From NCBI RefSeq assembly GCF_001422365.1, contig NZ_LMMT01000002.1, forward strand, positions 62,001 through 126,000: a DNA stretch of 64,000 bases, read 5' to 3'. Positions 17,969 through 26,013 of this stretch are shown piece by piece. The translations under genes were made by a program, and so were the position numbers. Numbering within the stretch: the first letter of the stretch is position 1; each line of letters opens with the position of its first letter. This DNA is from Pseudorhodoferax sp. Leaf265 (lineage in GTDB: Bacteria > Pseudomonadota > Gammaproteobacteria > Burkholderiales > Burkholderiaceae_C). Below the pieces are notes generated by a model. The model was not told the origin of the DNA and did no database searches. It worked only from the letters and a program-made list of their open reading frames with translations.

Positions 17969-18415
17969 ATGAAGATCCTCGTCCTGCACGGCCCCAACCT
18001 GAACCTGTTCGGCCGGCGCGAACCCCACATCTACGGCACCACCACGCTGGCGCAGATCAACGAGCAGCTGGCCGCGCTGGCCGGCGAGCTCGGCGTCGAG
18101 CTGGCCACGCTGCAGTCCAACCACGAGGGCGCGCTGATCGACTTCCTGCACGAGCACATCGACACCGCCGCCGGCGCACTGGTCAACCCGGCCGGTCTGA
18201 CGCAGCACGGCGTGCCACTGCACGATGCGATCAAGGCCATGCCGTTCCCGGTGCTGGAAGTGCACATGTCCAACATCGCCGCGCGCGAGACCTGGCGCGC
18301 CCATTCCATCATCTCGCCTGCGGTGAAGGCCACGATCCAGGGCCTGGGCCCGATGTCGTACCTTCTGGGTCTGCGCGGCGTGGTGGCGCTGGCGCAGAAC
18401 ATCAAGAAGGCCTGA
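17969..18415 (+). CDS. aroQ: Type II 3-dehydroquinate dehydratase, divergent
   Basis: A 148-residue dodecameric-type dehydroquinase, which interconverts 3-dehydroquinate and 3-dehydroshikimate. Recognisable are HGPNLNLFGRREPHIYG with catalytic Tyr22, the substrate-binding NPA loop (Asn73), EVHMSN (His99) and RETWR (Arg106/Arg110). The usual NPxxxTHTS motif reads NPAGLTQHG, with Gln79 in place of the conserved His, and LRDA is LHDA. The start is taken at 17969 (MKILVLHGPN), the normal family start; a GTG at 17942 in frame would add nine residues. Being inside a TRAP operon under IclR control, it is probably catabolic (quinate/shikimate to protocatechuate) rather than biosynthetic. Confidence 0.88.
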   Translation: MKILVLHGPNLNLFGRREPHIYGTTTLAQINEQLAALAGELGVELATLQSNHEGALIDFLHEHIDTAAGALVNPAGLTQHGVPLHDAIKAMPFPVLEVHMSNIAARETWRAHSIISPAVKATIQGLGPMSYLLGLRGVVALAQNIKKA

Positions 18416-18419
18416 CATC

Positions 18420-18950
18420 GTGCAGCGCGCGATCGACTGGCTCTTCAAGGGCTTGCAGTGGCTGATGGTGATCTGCATGGCCGTCATGGTGGTGCTGGTG
18501 TTCGGCAACGTGGTGATGCGGTACGGCTTCAACTCCGGCCTCCTGTTGTCCGAAGAACTGTCGCGTTGGCTGTTCGTGTGGATGACCTTCCTGGGCGCTG
18601 TCGTGGCGTTGAACGAACGTGCCCACCTGGGCACCGATTCGTTGATCTCCAGGCTGCCGCCCGGCGGCAAGAAGGTGTGTCTGCTGCTCACGCTGCTGCT
18701 GATGCTCTTTCTGACATGGCTGGTCTTTCGCGGCTCGTACGAACAGGTGAAGATCAATTGGGCCTCCACCAGTGCCGTCATGGAAACCTCCATGGGCTAT
18801 TTCTATGCCAGCGGCCTGGTGTTCTCGGTTCTGTCCGTCCCTGTGCTGCTGTTGCAGCTGTTTCGGCTCGTGACCGGGCGCATGAGCGAGGCTGAACTCG
18901 TGAACATCACCGAAAACGAAGACGTGCCTCACGGCGACGCGAAAGCCTGA
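18420..18950 (+). CDS. TRAP transporter small permease (DctQ family)
   Basis: A 176-residue membrane protein with four predicted helices (LQWLMVICMAVMVVLVFGNV, LFVWMTFLGAVVAL, LLLTLLLMLFLTWLVF and FSVLSVPVLLLQLF) and the DctQ signature SEELSRWLFVWMTFLGA. It forms the small subunit of the Na+/H+-driven TRAP transporter with the following DctM gene. The GTG start at 18420 lies 4 bp after the dehydroquinase stop. Confidence 0.9.
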   Translation: MQRAIDWLFKGLQWLMVICMAVMVVLVFGNVVMRYGFNSGLLLSEELSRWLFVWMTFLGAVVALNERAHLGTDSLISRLPPGGKKVCLLLTLLLMLFLTWLVFRGSYEQVKINWASTSAVMETSMGYFYASGLVFSVLSVPVLLLQLFRLVTGRMSEAELVNITENEDVPHGDAKA

Positions 18951-18962
18951 GGACTTGCCGAC

Positions 18963-20243
18963 ATGACCATCTTCATTTTCGTGGGCGCCCTGCTGGCCGC
19001 CATGGCCATTGGCGTGCCGATCTCCTACGCGCTGCTGGCCAGCGGTGCGGCGTTGATGTGGCATCTGGACATGTTCGACGCCCAGATCCTGGCGCAGAAC
19101 CTGCTCGAGGGGGCCAACAGCTTTCCCCTGCTGGCCGTGCCCTTCTTCATGCTGGCCGGCGAAATCATGAACGCGGGCGGCCTGTCGCGCCGCATCGTGC
19201 AGTTCGCCATGACCATGGTCGGCCACGTGCGGGGCGGCCTGGGCTACGTGTCCATCGCAGCGGCCATCATGATGGCCGCACTGTCCGGCTCGGCCGTGGC
19301 CGACGCCGCCGCGCTGGCGGCGCTGCTGCTGCCCATGATGGTGGCCGCCGGGCACGACAAGGCGCGCTCGGCCGGCCTGCTGTCAGCCGCCAGCATCATC
19401 GCGCCCGTGATCCCGCCGTCCATCGGCTTCGTGATCTTCGGTGTGGCGGCCAACGTGTCCATCTCCAAGCTGTTCCTGGCCGGCATCGTGCCGGGCCTGC
19501 TGCTGGGCGTGGCGTTGTGCGTGACCTGGTGGATCCTGAGCCGGCGCGAGAACGTGCAGCCGCAGCCGCGCCGTACCAAGGCAGAGATCTTCTTTGCATT
19601 CAAGGACGCGCTGTTCGCGCTCGGCCTGCCGGTGATCGTGATCGTCGGCCTGAAGTTCGGCGTGTTCACGCCGACCGAGGCCGCGGTGGTGGCCGCGGTG
19701 TACGCGCTGGTGGTATCGATCTTCGTCTACGGTGAACTCAAACTGAACCAGTTGTTCGACCTGTTCCTGGCGGCCTCCAAGACCACGGCTGTGGTCATGT
19801 TCCTGGTGGCCGGCGCCATGGTCAGCGCCTGGCTCATCACGGTGGCGCAACTGCCCGACCAGGTGGTCTCGTTGCTGCAGCCGCTGCTCGACAACCCGCG
19901 CGTGCTGATGGCCGCCATCATGTTGCTGGTGATGGTCGTGGGCACGGCGCTGGACATGACGCCCACCATCCTGATCCTGACGCCGGTGCTGATGCCCATC
20001 GTCAAGGCCGCGGGCATCGATCCGGTCTACTTCGGCGTGCTATTCATCATGAACAACGCCATCGGCCTGATCACGCCGCCCGTGGGCGTGGTGCTCAACA
20101 CCGTGGCCGGCGTCGGCAAGATCAGCATGGACCAGGTGACCAAAGGGGTGTGGCCCTTCATGGTCGCTCAGTTCATTCTGATGTTCCTGATGGTATTGTT
20201 TCCTGCGCTCGTGATCGTTCCGGCGCGCTGGTTGGGCGGCTGA
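18963..20243 (+). CDS. TRAP transporter large permease (DctM family)
   Basis: A 426-residue large subunit with about twelve helices and the family motifs LAVPFFMLAGEIMNAGG, AALSGSAVADAAAL, APVIPPSIGFVIFG, FGVFTPTEAAVVAAVYAL and MNNAIGLITPPVGVVLN. It carries the substrate delivered by the DctP protein. The gene begins 12 bp after dctQ and ends with a strong intrinsic terminator (20256-20284), closing the operon. Confidence 0.93.
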   Translation: MTIFIFVGALLAAMAIGVPISYALLASGAALMWHLDMFDAQILAQNLLEGANSFPLLAVPFFMLAGEIMNAGGLSRRIVQFAMTMVGHVRGGLGYVSIAAAIMMAALSGSAVADAAALAALLLPMMVAAGHDKARSAGLLSAASIIAPVIPPSIGFVIFGVAANVSISKLFLAGIVPGLLLGVALCVTWWILSRRENVQPQPRRTKAEIFFAFKDALFALGLPVIVIVGLKFGVFTPTEAAVVAAVYALVVSIFVYGELKLNQLFDLFLAASKTTAVVMFLVAGAMVSAWLITVAQLPDQVVSLLQPLLDNPRVLMAAIMLLVMVVGTALDMTPTILILTPVLMPIVKAAGIDPVYFGVLFIMNNAIGLITPPVGVVLNTVAGVGKISMDQVTKGVWPFMVAQFILMFLMVLFPALVIVPARWLGG

Positions 20244-20255
20244 AGCATCGCGCCA

Positions 20256-20284
20256 GGGGCGGCCGTCTGGCGGCCCCCTTTTTT
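20256..20284 (+). terminator. Intrinsic terminator of the TRAP/dehydroquinase operon
   Basis: GGGGC-G-GCC pairs with GGC-G-GCCCC (8 bp, one G-G mismatch) around a GTCT loop, followed by a run of six T at 20279-20284. It starts 12 bases after the dctM stop. Confidence 0.85.
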
Positions 20285-20296
20285 CCATACGCTGAC

Positions 20297-20342
20297 GATG
20301 GCCGGCTGGGCAGCGTCGTGTGGTACGGCACAGCCAGCCATC
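20297..20342. repeat. 12-bp inverted repeat with 22-nt loop
   Basis: GATGGCCGGCTG (20297-20308) and CAGCCAGCCATC (20331-20342) are inverted with one mismatch. It lies just past the operon terminator and before a decayed DctM fragment, so it may mark an old rearrangement. Bases 20343-20513 hold nothing recognisable. Confidence 0.4.
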
Positions 20343-20513
20343 GCCGAGGAACCCATCCCATGACGCGGGCTTACAGGAACTTCATTGCCGTGAAACTGAC
20401 CGCTGTGGCGGCGCCAGGGCGTTCATGGCGGAGAGCGCCGTACCAATGCCGCGCGACACGACGCCCTGCAGCGGCTGAACCTGCTGCCCCAACGCCTGCC
20501 CGAACTCCCGAAA

Positions 20514-20798
20514 GGCACCCTTCTGTTCGCCATCATGGTGCTCGTGATGCCGGGCGTGCAGGCGGCAGGCATCGATCCGGTCTACTTCGGCGTGATGTTC
20601 ATCATCAACAACTCCATCGGCCTGGTCACGCCGCCCGTGGGCACGGTGCTCAACGTGATGGCCGGCGTGGCGCGCATGCGCATGGACGATGTCACGCGCG
20701 GCGTGCTGCCCTTCATGGCGGCGGAGTTCGCGATCATGTTCGTGATGGTGCTGTTCCCGGCGCTGGTCACGGTGCCGGCGCGCTGGCTGGCGGGGTGA
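20514..20798 (+). pseudogene. DctM fragment: C-terminal remnant of a second TRAP large permease
   Basis: The frame reads TLLFAIMVLVMPGVQAAG and then a stretch aligning with the last ~75 residues of the intact DctM upstream (IDPVYFGVMFIINNSIGL, TPPVGTVLN, FPALVTVPARWLAG). About twenty residues found in the intact protein between IMLL and VLMP are missing, and the whole N-terminal three quarters of the gene are absent. The sequence is diverged from the upstream copy, so it is the remnant of a different TRAP operon and not a recent duplication. An ATG at 20535 could still give an 87-residue membrane peptide. Confidence 0.7.
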
Positions 20799-20881
20799 CT
20801 CCGGTCATGCAGGCGCTGAAAACACACAACTTCCACCATGTTGCAGATGCGATGGGCTTGCAATGGTGGTTTCATCGCAGC

Positions 20882-21100
20882 ATGTCCATCACCCGCCTTG
20901 TGTCCCTCTGCTGTCTGATGCTGTTCGCCAGCGCCACGGCCGCAGTCGTGCTGCTGCCCGAAGTGCCGGCCGCCGCATTCGGCTGGCACCTGCCGGACCC
21001 TCCGTTCGGCGCGCTGCTGTTCGCGCTGGCCTGTGCCCTGGTGCTGCTGCCGCGGCGCGCTTCCGGGCGGTCCACGCGGCCGGAGCCGTTCAGCGATTGA
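20882..21100 (+). CDS. Hypothetical small membrane protein
   Basis: 72 codons from an ATG at 20882, with an in-frame ATG at 20807 as alternative. Two hydrophobic stretches (LVSLCCLMLFASATAAVVLL and FGALLFALACALVLL) are separated by a Pro-rich loop and followed by a basic C-terminus. No family is recognised and no clear Shine-Dalgarno is seen. Its 3' end overlaps the convergent reductase gene by 11 bp. It could be spurious. Confidence 0.35.
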   Translation: MSITRLVSLCCLMLFASATAAVVLLPEVPAAAFGWHLPDPPFGALLFALACALVLLPRRASGRSTRPEPFSD

Positions 21101-22073
21101 CGTCGACCACCAGCCGGCCGCGCACACGGCCGGCCAGGATGTCGGCGCCGGCCTGCACGGCATCGTCCAGACCGATCTCGGTCGTGATCGCATCGAGCCT
21201 GGCCAGGTCCAGGTCGCGCGCCAGCCGCTCCCAGGCCGGCATGCGCACCGAGGGCCTGGCCATCACGCTGTCGATGCCGTACAGCGTGATGCCGCGCAGG
21301 ATGAACGGCGCCACGCTGGCCGGGAAGTCCAGGCCCTGCGCCAGCCCGCAGGCGGCCACGGCGCCGCCGTAGTGCGTCTGCGCGCAGGCGTTGGCCAGCG
21401 TGTGGCTGCCGACCGAGTCGACCGCCGCGACCCAGCGCTCCTTGCCCAGCGGCTTGCCCGGCGCCGAGAGCTCGGCCCGGTCGATCACCTCGGCCGCGCC
21501 GAGCGCCTGCAGGTGCGCGGCCTCGCCGGTGCGGCCGGTCGAGGCCACCACACGGTGGCCCAGCCCGGCCAGCAGCGTGATGGCCACGCTGCCCACGCCA
21601 CCGTTGGCGCCCGTGACGAGCACGTCGCCCATGCCGGGAACGAGGCCGTGGCGCTCCAGCGCCAGCACACACAGCATGGCGGTGTAGCCGGCCGTGCCGA
21701 TGGCCATGGCCTGGCGTGTGGTCAAGCCCTCGGGTAGCGGCACCAGCCAGTCGGCCTTCACGCGGGCCTTCTGTGCCAGGCCGCCCGAGTGCGTTTCGCC
21801 CACGCCCCAGCCGTTCAGCACCACGCGGTCGCCCACCTTGAAGCGGGCGTCCTCGCTGACCTCGACCACGCCCGCGAAGTCGATGCCCGCATGCAGCGGG
21901 AACCTGCGCACCACAGGCGATCGGCCCGTGATGGCCAGGCCGTCCTTGTAGTTGATGGTGGAGTAGTCCACCCGCACCAGCACCTCGCCTTCGGGCAGCG
22001 CGGCCTCGTCGACCGCCTGGACGCCGGCGCGGTAGCCGGCGTCGTCTTTCTCGATCACCAGAGCCTTGAACAT
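21090..22073 (-). CDS. Acrylyl-CoA reductase/quinone oxidoreductase, YhdH/AcuI family
   Basis: A 327-residue zinc-independent medium-chain dehydrogenase/reductase. It has a GroES-like N-terminal domain (STINYKDGLAITGR, AGIDFAGVVE, LNGWGVGETHSGGLAQKARV) and an NADPH-binding Rossmann motif (VLVTGANGGVGSVAITLLAGLG). The GWGVGETHxGG segment is characteristic of the YhdH/AcuI family, which reduces acryloyl-CoA to propionyl-CoA. It is a single gene with its own start at 22073. A link to propionyl-CoA metabolism in the cluster at 43864-53377 is possible but not shown by position. Confidence 0.88.
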   Translation of the reverse strand: MFKALVIEKDDAGYRAGVQAVDEAALPEGEVLVRVDYSTINYKDGLAITGRSPVVRRFPLHAGIDFAGVVEVSEDARFKVGDRVVLNGWGVGETHSGGLAQKARVKADWLVPLPEGLTTRQAMAIGTAGYTAMLCVLALERHGLVPGMGDVLVTGANGGVGSVAITLLAGLGHRVVASTGRTGEAAHLQALGAAEVIDRAELSAPGKPLGKERWVAAVDSVGSHTLANACAQTHYGGAVAACGLAQGLDFPASVAPFILRGITLYGIDSVMARPSVRMPAWERLARDLDLARLDAITTEIGLDDAVQAGADILAGRVRGRLVVDVNR

Positions 22074-22122
22074 GGCATGACCTCCTGCGGCGCATTCTGA
22101 CCGCTGGGTGGCGGTGGCCGTG

Positions 22123-24060
22123 TCACCGCCCGTACAAGGTCTGGGGCAACCACAGGCCGATGTCCGGCCACTGGTAGAGCAGGAAGATCGCCAGGATCTG
22201 GATGCCCATGAACGGGATCATGCCGGCAAAGATCTGGTTCAGCGTCACATGCGGCGGCGCCACGCCCTTCAGGTAGAAGGCCGACATCGCCACCGGCGGC
22301 GACAGGAAGGCGGTCTGCAGGTTCAGCGCCACGAGCAGGCCGAAGAACAGCGGATCCACGCCGAAGTGGTCCAGCAGCGGGATGAAGATGGGCATGAAGA
22401 TCACGATGATCTCGGTCCACTCCAGCGGCCAGCCCAAGAGGAAGATCACGACCTGCGAGAGCACCATGAACTCCACCTTGGACAGGTTCATGGACAGCAC
22501 CCACTTCTCGATCAGCTCCTGCCCGCCCAAGAGCGCGAACGCGGCCGAGAAGATGGCCGAGCCCACGAACAGCCAGCAGACCATGGCCGAGGTCTTGGCC
22601 GTGAGGTAGACCGACTCTTTCACCACATCCATGCTGAGCCGCCGGTAGGCAGCCGCCAGCAGGAAGCCGCCCAGCGAGCCCATGGCGGCCGCCTCCGTCG
22701 GTGTGGTCAGGCCGAACACGATGGAGCCCAGCACCGCCAGGATCAGCACCACGAGCGGGAAGAACGAGGCCAGCAGCATCTTGAAGATTTCCAGCCGCGC
22801 GAAGCTCAGGAACAGGTAGAAGACGGCCACCAGTGCACCCAGCACCGCAAAGCTGACCCACCACCAGGTCGGTGCCGGCTTGCGCTCGGCTGGCGCCTGC
22901 GCCGTGATGGCCGCCGGCGCGCCGGCCGGCTCGGCCGCTGCCGGCGGCTCGGCTCCCGGCGGCTCCTGCACTGCACCTTCGACGGGAGGTTCCTGCAGCC
23001 CGCCCTCGGTCGGCGGCTCCTGCAGCCCCCCATCCGTCGGGGGCTCCTGCAGGCCGCCCTCGGCCGGCGCGCTGGTGCTGCTTTCGGCGCCGATGGGCTG
23101 GATGTCGTACTGCGCCTCCACCTCCACCGTGGTCACGGACCGCCAGGTGCCGACTGCCAGCAGCACGAACAGCAGGCCGGGCAGCACGACGATGGCCAGC
23201 TGGCGCAGCACATGGCCGGTCGGCACCTGGGCATTGCGCTTGCCCTTGAGTGCCTGCAGCAAGCGGGCCGGGGCGTAGCTGGCGGTGTCGGCCGGCAGCG
23301 CGCGGGTCAGCGCGGGCAGCTCCACGCGCCGTTCCTCGGCCGACAGCGGCGGCGCCCATTGCGGCTTGAGCTTGGCCATGATGATCACGTACACCACGTA
23401 CAGGCCGGCCAGCATCAGGCCCGGAAAGAAGGCGCCCGCATACAGCTGTACCACCGACACACCGGCCGTGGCGCCGTACAGGATCAACAGCACCGAGGGC
23501 GGAATCAGGATGCCCAGGCAGCCACCGGCCGTGATGGCGCCGGCCGCCATCGAGGTGCTGTAGCCGGCGCGCAGCATGGCCGGCAGCGCCAGCAGGCCCA
23601 TCAGCGTCACCACGGCGCCGACGATGCCCGTGGCCGTGGCGAAGATGGCGCAGGTGACCAGCGTGGCCACGGCCAGCGAGCCCGGCACGCGGGCCATGGC
23701 CAGGTGCATGCTCTTGAACAGCTTCTCGATCAGGTTGGCGCGCTCGACCAGGTAGCCCATGAACACGAACAGCGGGATCGCGATCAGCACGTCGTTGGCC
23801 ATGCTCTTGTAGGCGGCCTGCACCATCAGGTCCAGTGTGCGCTGGATGTCACCGTCGTAGGCCAGCCAGGTGAAGATCATGCCCATGCCCATCAGCGTGA
23901 ACGCCGTGGGAAAGCCCAGCATGATGGCAATGACCACCAGCGACAGCATCAACAGGCCCTGGTGCCCGTGCGTGACCTTGTCCACGCCCAGCAGCATCCA
24001 GACGATGGACAGCAGCACCAGGCCCATGATGGAAAAACCGAACCACAGTTCCTTGCGCAT
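22123..24060 (-). CDS. TRAP transporter large permease with long repeat-containing insert
   Basis: A 645-residue DctM-type protein, about 200 residues longer than usual (~430). Family motifs are present: AIPLFVFMGYLVERA, TGIVGAVVTLMGLLALPAML, CLGILIPPSVLLILYG, FGLTTPTEAAAMGSLGGFLL and LNLQTAFLSPPVAMSAFYLK. The extra length is an insert between residues ~270 and ~420 carrying additional helices and four copies of a nine-residue unit GGLQEPPTD/E (residues ~332-368). The start is ATG at 24060 (MRKELWFGF), 2 bp after the small permease stop. It works with the DctQ and DctP genes upstream. Confidence 0.9.
   Translation of the reverse strand: MRKELWFGFSIMGLVLLSIVWMLLGVDKVTHGHQGLLMLSLVVIAIMLGFPTAFTLMGMGMIFTWLAYDGDIQRTLDLMVQAAYKSMANDVLIAIPLFVFMGYLVERANLIEKLFKSMHLAMARVPGSLAVATLVTCAIFATATGIVGAVVTLMGLLALPAMLRAGYSTSMAAGAITAGGCLGILIPPSVLLILYGATAGVSVVQLYAGAFFPGLMLAGLYVVYVIIMAKLKPQWAPPLSAEERRVELPALTRALPADTASYAPARLLQALKGKRNAQVPTGHVLRQLAIVVLPGLLFVLLAVGTWRSVTTVEVEAQYDIQPIGAESSTSAPAEGGLQEPPTDGGLQEPPTEGGLQEPPVEGAVQEPPGAEPPAAAEPAGAPAAITAQAPAERKPAPTWWWVSFAVLGALVAVFYLFLSFARLEIFKMLLASFFPLVVLILAVLGSIVFGLTTPTEAAAMGSLGGFLLAAAYRRLSMDVVKESVYLTAKTSAMVCWLFVGSAIFSAAFALLGGQELIEKWVLSMNLSKVEFMVLSQVVIFLLGWPLEWTEIIVIFMPIFIPLLDHFGVDPLFFGLLVALNLQTAFLSPPVAMSAFYLKGVAPPHVTLNQIFAGMIPFMGIQILAIFLLYQWPDIGLWLPQTLYGR
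22958..23065 (-). repeat. Four tandem 27-bp repeats within the DctM gene
   Basis: Units start at 22958, 22985, 23012 and 23039 on the plus strand, each opening with GGxGGxTCCTGCA. They encode GGLQEPPTD, GGLQEPPTE, GGLQEPPVE and the diverged GAVQEPPGA. The unit length is a multiple of three, so copy-number change would keep the frame. Confidence 0.85.
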
Positions 24061-24062
24061 GC

Positions 24063-24683
24063 TCAGGCCCTCCCTTGCTTGGCCGCGAGTTCGCGGTCCA
24101 GCGCGGCGATGTCGGCGTCCTGCACGTGCACCATCTCCTTGAGCTTGTCGACGTCGACCTCCTGCACGTCGTCGCCACGCGGCGGCCACGCGCCCGTCTT
24201 CAGGCAGATCACGCAGCGCGCGATTTCCGCCAGGCCCTGCAGCAGCAGCGCCGCCGCGGCCACCGGGATCACGAACTTGAACGGGTACAGCGGCAGCGGC
24301 GTGGCCGAGAAGGTCTGCTCGCGGATCGCCAGCGACTCCTGCGCGTAGGTCCAGCCGGCCCAGGTCATGGCCAGCACGCCTGGCAGGAAGAAGACGATGT
24401 AGAGCGTGAGGTCCACGCCGGCCTGGGCGCGCGGGCTGAAGAAACCGTAGAGCACGTCGCCGCGCACGTGGCCGCCCTTGGCCAGCGTGTAGGCCCCGGC
24501 CAGCATGAACAAGGTGCCGTACAGCATGATCTGCGCGTCCAGCACCCAGGCATGCGGGTTGTTCAGCGCGTAGCGGGAGAACACCTCCCAGCTGATCAGC
24601 ACCGTGAGGCCGACCACGGCCCAGGCCGCGGTCTTGCCGATGAAGGTGGAGACCGTGTCGATCGCAAACAGGAGCTTCTGCAT
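24063..24683 (-). CDS. TRAP transporter small permease (DctQ family)
   Basis: A 206-residue four-helix protein with the DctQ-like motifs SWEVFSRYALNNPHAW and LFMLAGAYTLAKGGHVRGD. Helices include AWAVVGLTVLISWEVF, LYIVFFLPGVLAMTWAGW and FVIPVAAAALLLQGLAEI. It has an extended hydrophilic C-terminus (VQEVDVDKLKEMVHVQDADI) not usual in DctQ. It is coupled to the large permease (2-bp gap) and follows the binding-protein gene by 78 bp. Confidence 0.88.
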   Translation of the reverse strand: MQKLLFAIDTVSTFIGKTAAWAVVGLTVLISWEVFSRYALNNPHAWVLDAQIMLYGTLFMLAGAYTLAKGGHVRGDVLYGFFSPRAQAGVDLTLYIVFFLPGVLAMTWAGWTYAQESLAIREQTFSATPLPLYPFKFVIPVAAAALLLQGLAEIARCVICLKTGAWPPRGDDVQEVDVDKLKEMVHVQDADIAALDRELAAKQGRA

Positions 24684-24761
24684 GACTCGCTCTTTCCAGG
24701 GGCAGACAAGGACAAGGGCGCCGCTCGGGGCGCCCTTGTCACGGCACAGGCGTGCGAGGCA

Positions 24762-25880
24762 TCAGCTCTTCTTCTGCGCGAAGTAGTGGTTGTAGGCCAT
24801 CTTGAAGTCGACGGTGTAGTCGTTGTGCCACTGGCCGGCGCGCTGCGCGAACGCGCGCTGCGAGTCCAGCACCTTCTTGAACATCGGGTTCTCCTTGGAC
24901 TTGGCCGCCACCGCCTTGTCCCAGGACGCCAGCTGCGCCCGCAGGATCGCATCGGGCGTCTTGTAGAACTTGATGCCCTGCTTCTTGAGCTCCTCGTAGT
25001 CCTTGGAGTTGCGCTCGATGGCCTTCCAGCTCATGTCGGCGCTGGCGGCCTGCACGCCGTAGTCGATGATGGACTTGAGCTCGGCCGGCAACGCGTCGAG
25101 CTTGGCCTTGTTGAACAGCACCTCGAACTGCTCGCCGCTCTGGTGGAAGCTTTGCAGCATGCAGTTCTTGGCCACATCGGGAAAGCCCAGCACGCGGTCG
25201 CTCGAGGCGTTGTTGAACTCGGCCGCGTCGATCAGGCCGCGGTCCAGCGCGGGCACGATCTCGCCGCCGGGCAGCGGGTTCACGGCCGCGCCCATGTCGG
25301 TGAACACGTCCACCGCCAGGCCCACGGTGCGGAACTTCAGGCCCTTCATGTCGTCGGCCTTGGCCACCGGCTTCTTGAACCAGCCCAGCGGCTGGCAGGG
25401 CATGGGGCCGTACATGTAGGAGACCACGTCCAGGTTCAGGCTCTTGTAGATCTCCTCGACCAGGGCCTTGCCGCCGCCGTAGTTGTGCCAGGCCAGCACC
25501 ATGTTCGCGTCCATGCCGAAGCCCGGGCCCGAGCCCCACAGCGCCAGCGCCGAGTTCTTGCCGTACCAGTAGGCGATCACGCCGTGGCCGCCGTCCAGCG
25601 TGCCCTTGCTCACCGCATCGAGCAACTGGAAGGCCGGCACCACGGCACCGGCCGGCAGCACGTCGATCTTGAGCCGACTGCCGGCCATGTCGTTGATCTT
25701 CTTGGCCAGGTCCTGTGCGTACTCGTGGAAGATGTCCTTGGCCGGCCAGGTGCTCTGGAAGCGCAGCGTGGTGGTCTGGGCCTGGCTGACCATGGGCGCG
25801 GACATGGCGCCCGCGGCCACGGCGGCGCCCTTGAGCAAATTGCGACGGCGCGGTGCGGCAGAGGACTTGGCTTGGGTCAT
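24762..25880 (-). CDS. TRAP transporter substrate-binding protein with Tat signal
   Basis: A 372-residue periplasmic binding protein of the DctP/TakP group. The start is ATG at 25880 (MTQAKSS), preceded by GGAG; the frame is open further but without a better start. The signal peptide is Tat-type (RRRNLLKGAAVAAGA). Motifs include TLRFQSTWPAKDIFHEYAQD, GHGVIAYWYGKNSALALWGS, GLKFRTVGLAVDVFTDMG and SGEQFEVLFNK. TakP-like members bind 2-oxo acids or other carboxylates, often dimeric. It is the first gene of the minus-strand TRAP operon ending at 22123. Confidence 0.9.
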   Translation of the reverse strand: MTQAKSSAAPRRRNLLKGAAVAAGAMSAPMVSQAQTTTLRFQSTWPAKDIFHEYAQDLAKKINDMAGSRLKIDVLPAGAVVPAFQLLDAVSKGTLDGGHGVIAYWYGKNSALALWGSGPGFGMDANMVLAWHNYGGGKALVEEIYKSLNLDVVSYMYGPMPCQPLGWFKKPVAKADDMKGLKFRTVGLAVDVFTDMGAAVNPLPGGEIVPALDRGLIDAAEFNNASSDRVLGFPDVAKNCMLQSFHQSGEQFEVLFNKAKLDALPAELKSIIDYGVQAASADMSWKAIERNSKDYEELKKQGIKFYKTPDAILRAQLASWDKAVAAKSKENPMFKKVLDSQRAFAQRAGQWHNDYTVDFKMAYNHYFAQKKS

Positions 25881-25926
25881 CGGTCGTGTCTCCAGTGGTT
25901 GAGGGCAGAAGGCGCGTGGATGTTGG

Positions 25927-25936
25927 GTCATATGAC
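25927..25936. promoter_or_regulatory. GTCATATGAC palindrome between divergent genes
   Basis: A perfect 10-bp palindrome lies in the 133-bp space between the TRAP binding-protein gene and the persulfide dioxygenase gene. It is a possible operator; no matching regulator gene is adjacent. Confidence 0.25.
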
Positions 25937-26013
25937 AACCGAGGCCAACCGGAAAGTCCCCGAGAGGGAATACCACTACGTACACTGCCGTAGAAACATC
26001 CATTCTTTGCACC

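Noticed and set aside
20361-20513. Possible upstream part of the DctM remnant
   Set aside because: Translations in all frames show nothing resembling TRAP permease sequence.
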